A DNA stretch of 35,187 bases from Rubrivivax sp. (GTDB taxonomy: Bacteria; Pseudomonadota; Gammaproteobacteria; Burkholderiales; Burkholderiaceae_C): assembly GCA_026125665.1 (NCBI GenBank), contig JAHCKS010000052.1:1-35187 (forward strand). The letters run 5' to 3'. Within the stretch, counting starts at the first letter, position 1; the number at the start of each line of letters is the position of its first letter. Under the pieces are notes generated by a model. That model made no database searches. It saw only the letters and a list, made by a program, of their open reading frames with translations, and was not told the origin of the DNA. A program made the position numbers and the translations under genes. Positions 33,829-35,187 of the stretch are shown here, one piece after another.

Positions 33829-33845
33829 GGCGGAAGCGGTGAGAT
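33829..33845. repeat. Right attachment site (rebuilt tRNA-Ser 3' end)
   Basis: GGCGGAAGCGGTGA then GAT matches the left copy at 16 of 17 bases and forms the acceptor-stem end of the intact tRNA. The base before it is C (33828) rather than T, so the rebuilt gene reads CCG where the displaced host copy reads CCA. A nearby TGAAATCTG at 33813 also occurs across the left core at 23972. Confidence 0.88.
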
Positions 33846-33917
33846 TCGAACTCACGGAGGGGGTGAACCCTCGCCGGTTTTCAAGACCGGTGCCTTCAAC
33901 CGCTCGGCCACGCTTCC
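33831..33917 (-). tRNA. tRNA-Ser (anticodon UGA)
   Basis: On the - strand the gene begins GGAAGCG at 33917 and ends CGCTTCC plus discriminator G at 33831, a perfect 7-bp acceptor stem. The anticodon TGA is at 33881-33883 in a CTTGAAA loop on a CCGGT/ACCGG stem. The long variable arm (CGAGGGTTCACCCCCTC) is diagnostic for serine. The T-arm contains GTTCGAATC. It reads UCA codons (and probably other UCN). The encoded 3' end is CCG, not CCA, because the element replaced it. A -10-like AAAAT lies near 33931-33935 on the - strand. Confidence 0.97.
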
Positions 33918-33968
33918 GGGTTCGCCGATTTTGCCTGCGCCGCGCCGGCGCGGCCGGCCGGCTGCCGC

Positions 33969-35132
33969 TCAGGCCGCCGCCAGCACCACGCGGTCGCGGC
34001 CCATCGCCTTCGCCTGGTACAGGGCCATGTCGGCGCGGGCCAGAAGGCCGTCGAAGCTCTCGTCGCCCGGGTTCAGCTCGGCCACGCCGATGCTCGCGCT
34101 GACGGCGAAGCCCCGCCCCGAGGCCTCGAAGGCCAGTTCGCGGATCGCGGCACGCAACCGCTCGGCCGTGGCCTGCGCACCGGCCAGCTCGGTCTCGGGC
34201 AGGAGGATGCCGAACTCCTCGCCGCCCAGGCGCCCGCAATGGTCGGTGCCGTCGCGCAGCTGGGCCATGCACATCGCGGCCACGCGCGCCAGCACCTGGT
34301 CACCCACGCCGTGGCCGTGCCGGTCGTTGACGCCCTTGAAGTCGTCGATGTCGAGCATGGCGACGGTCAACCCGTGGCCGTAGCGTCGCGCACGCTGGAA
34401 CTCGGCCGCGGCACGCTCCATGAAGGCGCGCCGGCTTGCCGTGCCGGTCAGCGCGTCGGTGTCCGCAAGCTCGCGCAGCTGCCGCGCCAGCGCCTCGGTG
34501 AGGCCGATCTGCGCCTTGAGGGCGGCCTCGCGCTCCTTCAGCTCGTTGATGTCGAGCGCAAAGCCGGCCACCGCGCCACTCGGCGTGGCGAACTTGCACA
34601 CGCGCAACCAGCCGAGACCCGGGTACTCGCGGTCCACGCCCACGCCGTCGGCCACGCGCTGCTGGCGCACGCGCTGCGCCACGTGCGCGGCCACCTCGTC
34701 GGCCGGCAGCGTGGCCTCGGCCGTCACGCGCACGAGGTCGCCGTAAAGCAGCCTGCCCTGCGCGGCCCGGTCGCGCAACCGCCTGAACGCCTCGGCATGC
34801 GTGGCCTCGTAGGCCTTGTTCCAGGCGATGAGATGGTCGCGGTCGTCGTAGACGGCGAACGGCATCGGGTTGTTCTCGACGCTCTCGCGCAGCATGCGGT
34901 GCTCGGCGCTCAGCCGCAGCGCGTCGGCGACGGCCTTGCGCCGCCGCAGCCCGGCCCACAGGCTCCAGGCGCCCAGCAACAGCGCCGTGACGCCGAACGC
35001 GAGCGCCGATGCACCTCGCTCGGCGAGGGCCGCGGCCAGCCCCGCGATCCCCGCGGCGCCGGGCGGCACGATGACGCCCAGGAGCCCCGGGGCTTGCGAG
35101 CCGGAGGAGTCCGGCCTGCGCGCGTCTTCCAT
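33969..35132 (-). CDS. Membrane PAS-GGDEF protein (diguanylate cyclase)
   Basis: The 387-residue protein has two hydrophobic helices near the N-terminus (about 16-35 and 41-63). A PAS domain follows (about 75-195: LRESVENNPMPFAVYDDRDHLIAWNKAYEATHAEAF). A GGDEF domain completes it (about 220-385) with DIDDFKGVNDRHGHGVGDQ and GGEEF at 303-307. The usual LTGLxNRR is LTGTASRR. An Asp lies at the I-site position but the Arg is one residue off (RDGTD), so product inhibition is doubtful. It should make c-di-GMP in response to a PAS-sensed cue. It is upstream of tRNA-Ser on the same strand. Bases 35133-35187 show nothing further. Confidence 0.9.
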   Translation of the reverse strand: MEDARRPDSSGSQAPGLLGVIVPPGAAGIAGLAAALAERGASALAFGVTALLLGAWSLWAGLRRRKAVADALRLSAEHRMLRESVENNPMPFAVYDDRDHLIAWNKAYEATHAEAFRRLRDRAAQGRLLYGDLVRVTAEATLPADEVAAHVAQRVRQQRVADGVGVDREYPGLGWLRVCKFATPSGAVAGFALDINELKEREAALKAQIGLTEALARQLRELADTDALTGTASRRAFMERAAAEFQRARRYGHGLTVAMLDIDDFKGVNDRHGHGVGDQVLARVAAMCMAQLRDGTDHCGRLGGEEFGILLPETELAGAQATAERLRAAIRELAFEASGRGFAVSASIGVAELNPGDESFDGLLARADMALYQAKAMGRDRVVLAAA

Positions 35133-35187
35133 GCGATGTGCCGTGCCGGGGAGAGGAGGGGCGCCGCGCGGGCGGGGCGCCGAACTC

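Larger units (their letters stand above)
23961..33842. mobile_element. Integrated capsid-encoding satellite-like element in tRNA-Ser(UGA)
   Basis: The element is bounded by the 14-bp direct repeat GGCGGAAGCGGTGA at 23961-23974 and 33829-33842, which is the acceptor-stem end of tRNA-Ser(UGA). It is 9.9 kb. Contents are integrase, AlpA-like regulator, primase-like and ATPase replication genes, a terminase-small-subunit-like protein, an HK97-type major capsid protein, a putative Ntn hydrolase and a HEPN-like protein. No large terminase, portal, tail or lysis genes are present. The integrase lies at the end away from the intact tRNA. A decayed prophage is the main alternative, but the compact overlapping gene order and intact frames argue against decay. 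Confidence 0.85.

Overview
The window is high-GC DNA that reads as a betaproteobacterial chromosome of the order Burkholderiales, probably near the Rubrivivax/Leptothrix/Methylibium group. The basis is the flagellar gene order, the Burkholderiales-type GC-rich intergenic repeat, the AhpC/AhpF types and the abundance of PAS and GGDEF genes. No 16S gene is present, so genus is inference.

Layout. (1) 1-9214: the flagellar hook/rod/ring cluster flgD (cut by the window edge), flgE, flgF, flgG, flgH, flgI, flgJ, flgK, flgL, all on the + strand. A strong intrinsic terminator lies between flgF and flgG. (2) 9289-21405: a signalling block. It holds an HDOD protein with a degenerate EAL half, a seven-PAS HisKA_2-type kinase with an ANTAR (RNA-binding) response regulator, a convergent membrane histidine kinase, an Hpt protein, a REC-PAS-GGDEF-EAL regulator, a diguanylate cyclase and an unrecognised protein. 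Flagellar assembly, phosphorelay and c-di-GMP control therefore sit side by side. (3) 21476-23723: ahpF and ahpC on the - strand, a peroxide-reducing pair. (4) 23961-33842: a 9.9 kb integrated element inserted in the 3' end of tRNA-Ser(UGA), bounded by a 14-bp direct repeat. (5) 33831-35132: tRNA-Ser(UGA) and a membrane PAS-GGDEF protein, both on the - strand.

The integrated element is the most interesting part. In order it carries a P4-type tyrosine integrase, three unrecognised genes, an AlpA-like regulator, two small unrecognised genes, a zinc-finger/Toprim primase-like protein, a DUF3631-type ATPase, a 9-bp iteron-like cluster, a terminase-small-subunit-like HTH protein, a small coiled-coil protein, an HK97-fold major capsid protein, a small capsid-neighbour protein, and a protein that looks like a proteasome/HslV-type Ntn hydrolase fused to a beta-rich domain. 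A HEPN-like RX4H protein follows on the opposite strand at the right end. I find no large terminase, portal, classical prohead protease, tail or lysis gene. The set suggests a capsid-encoding phage satellite that uses a helper phage for the rest. Most of its genes overlap by 1-8 bases, in two tightly coupled runs (25443-26771 and 26863-29483) and a structural run (29596-33064).

The two att copies show the history. The left copy keeps the encoded CCA of the ancestral tRNA, while the copy rebuilt on the right reads CCG. Carriage of the element should therefore make this tRNA-Ser depend on the CCA-adding enzyme.
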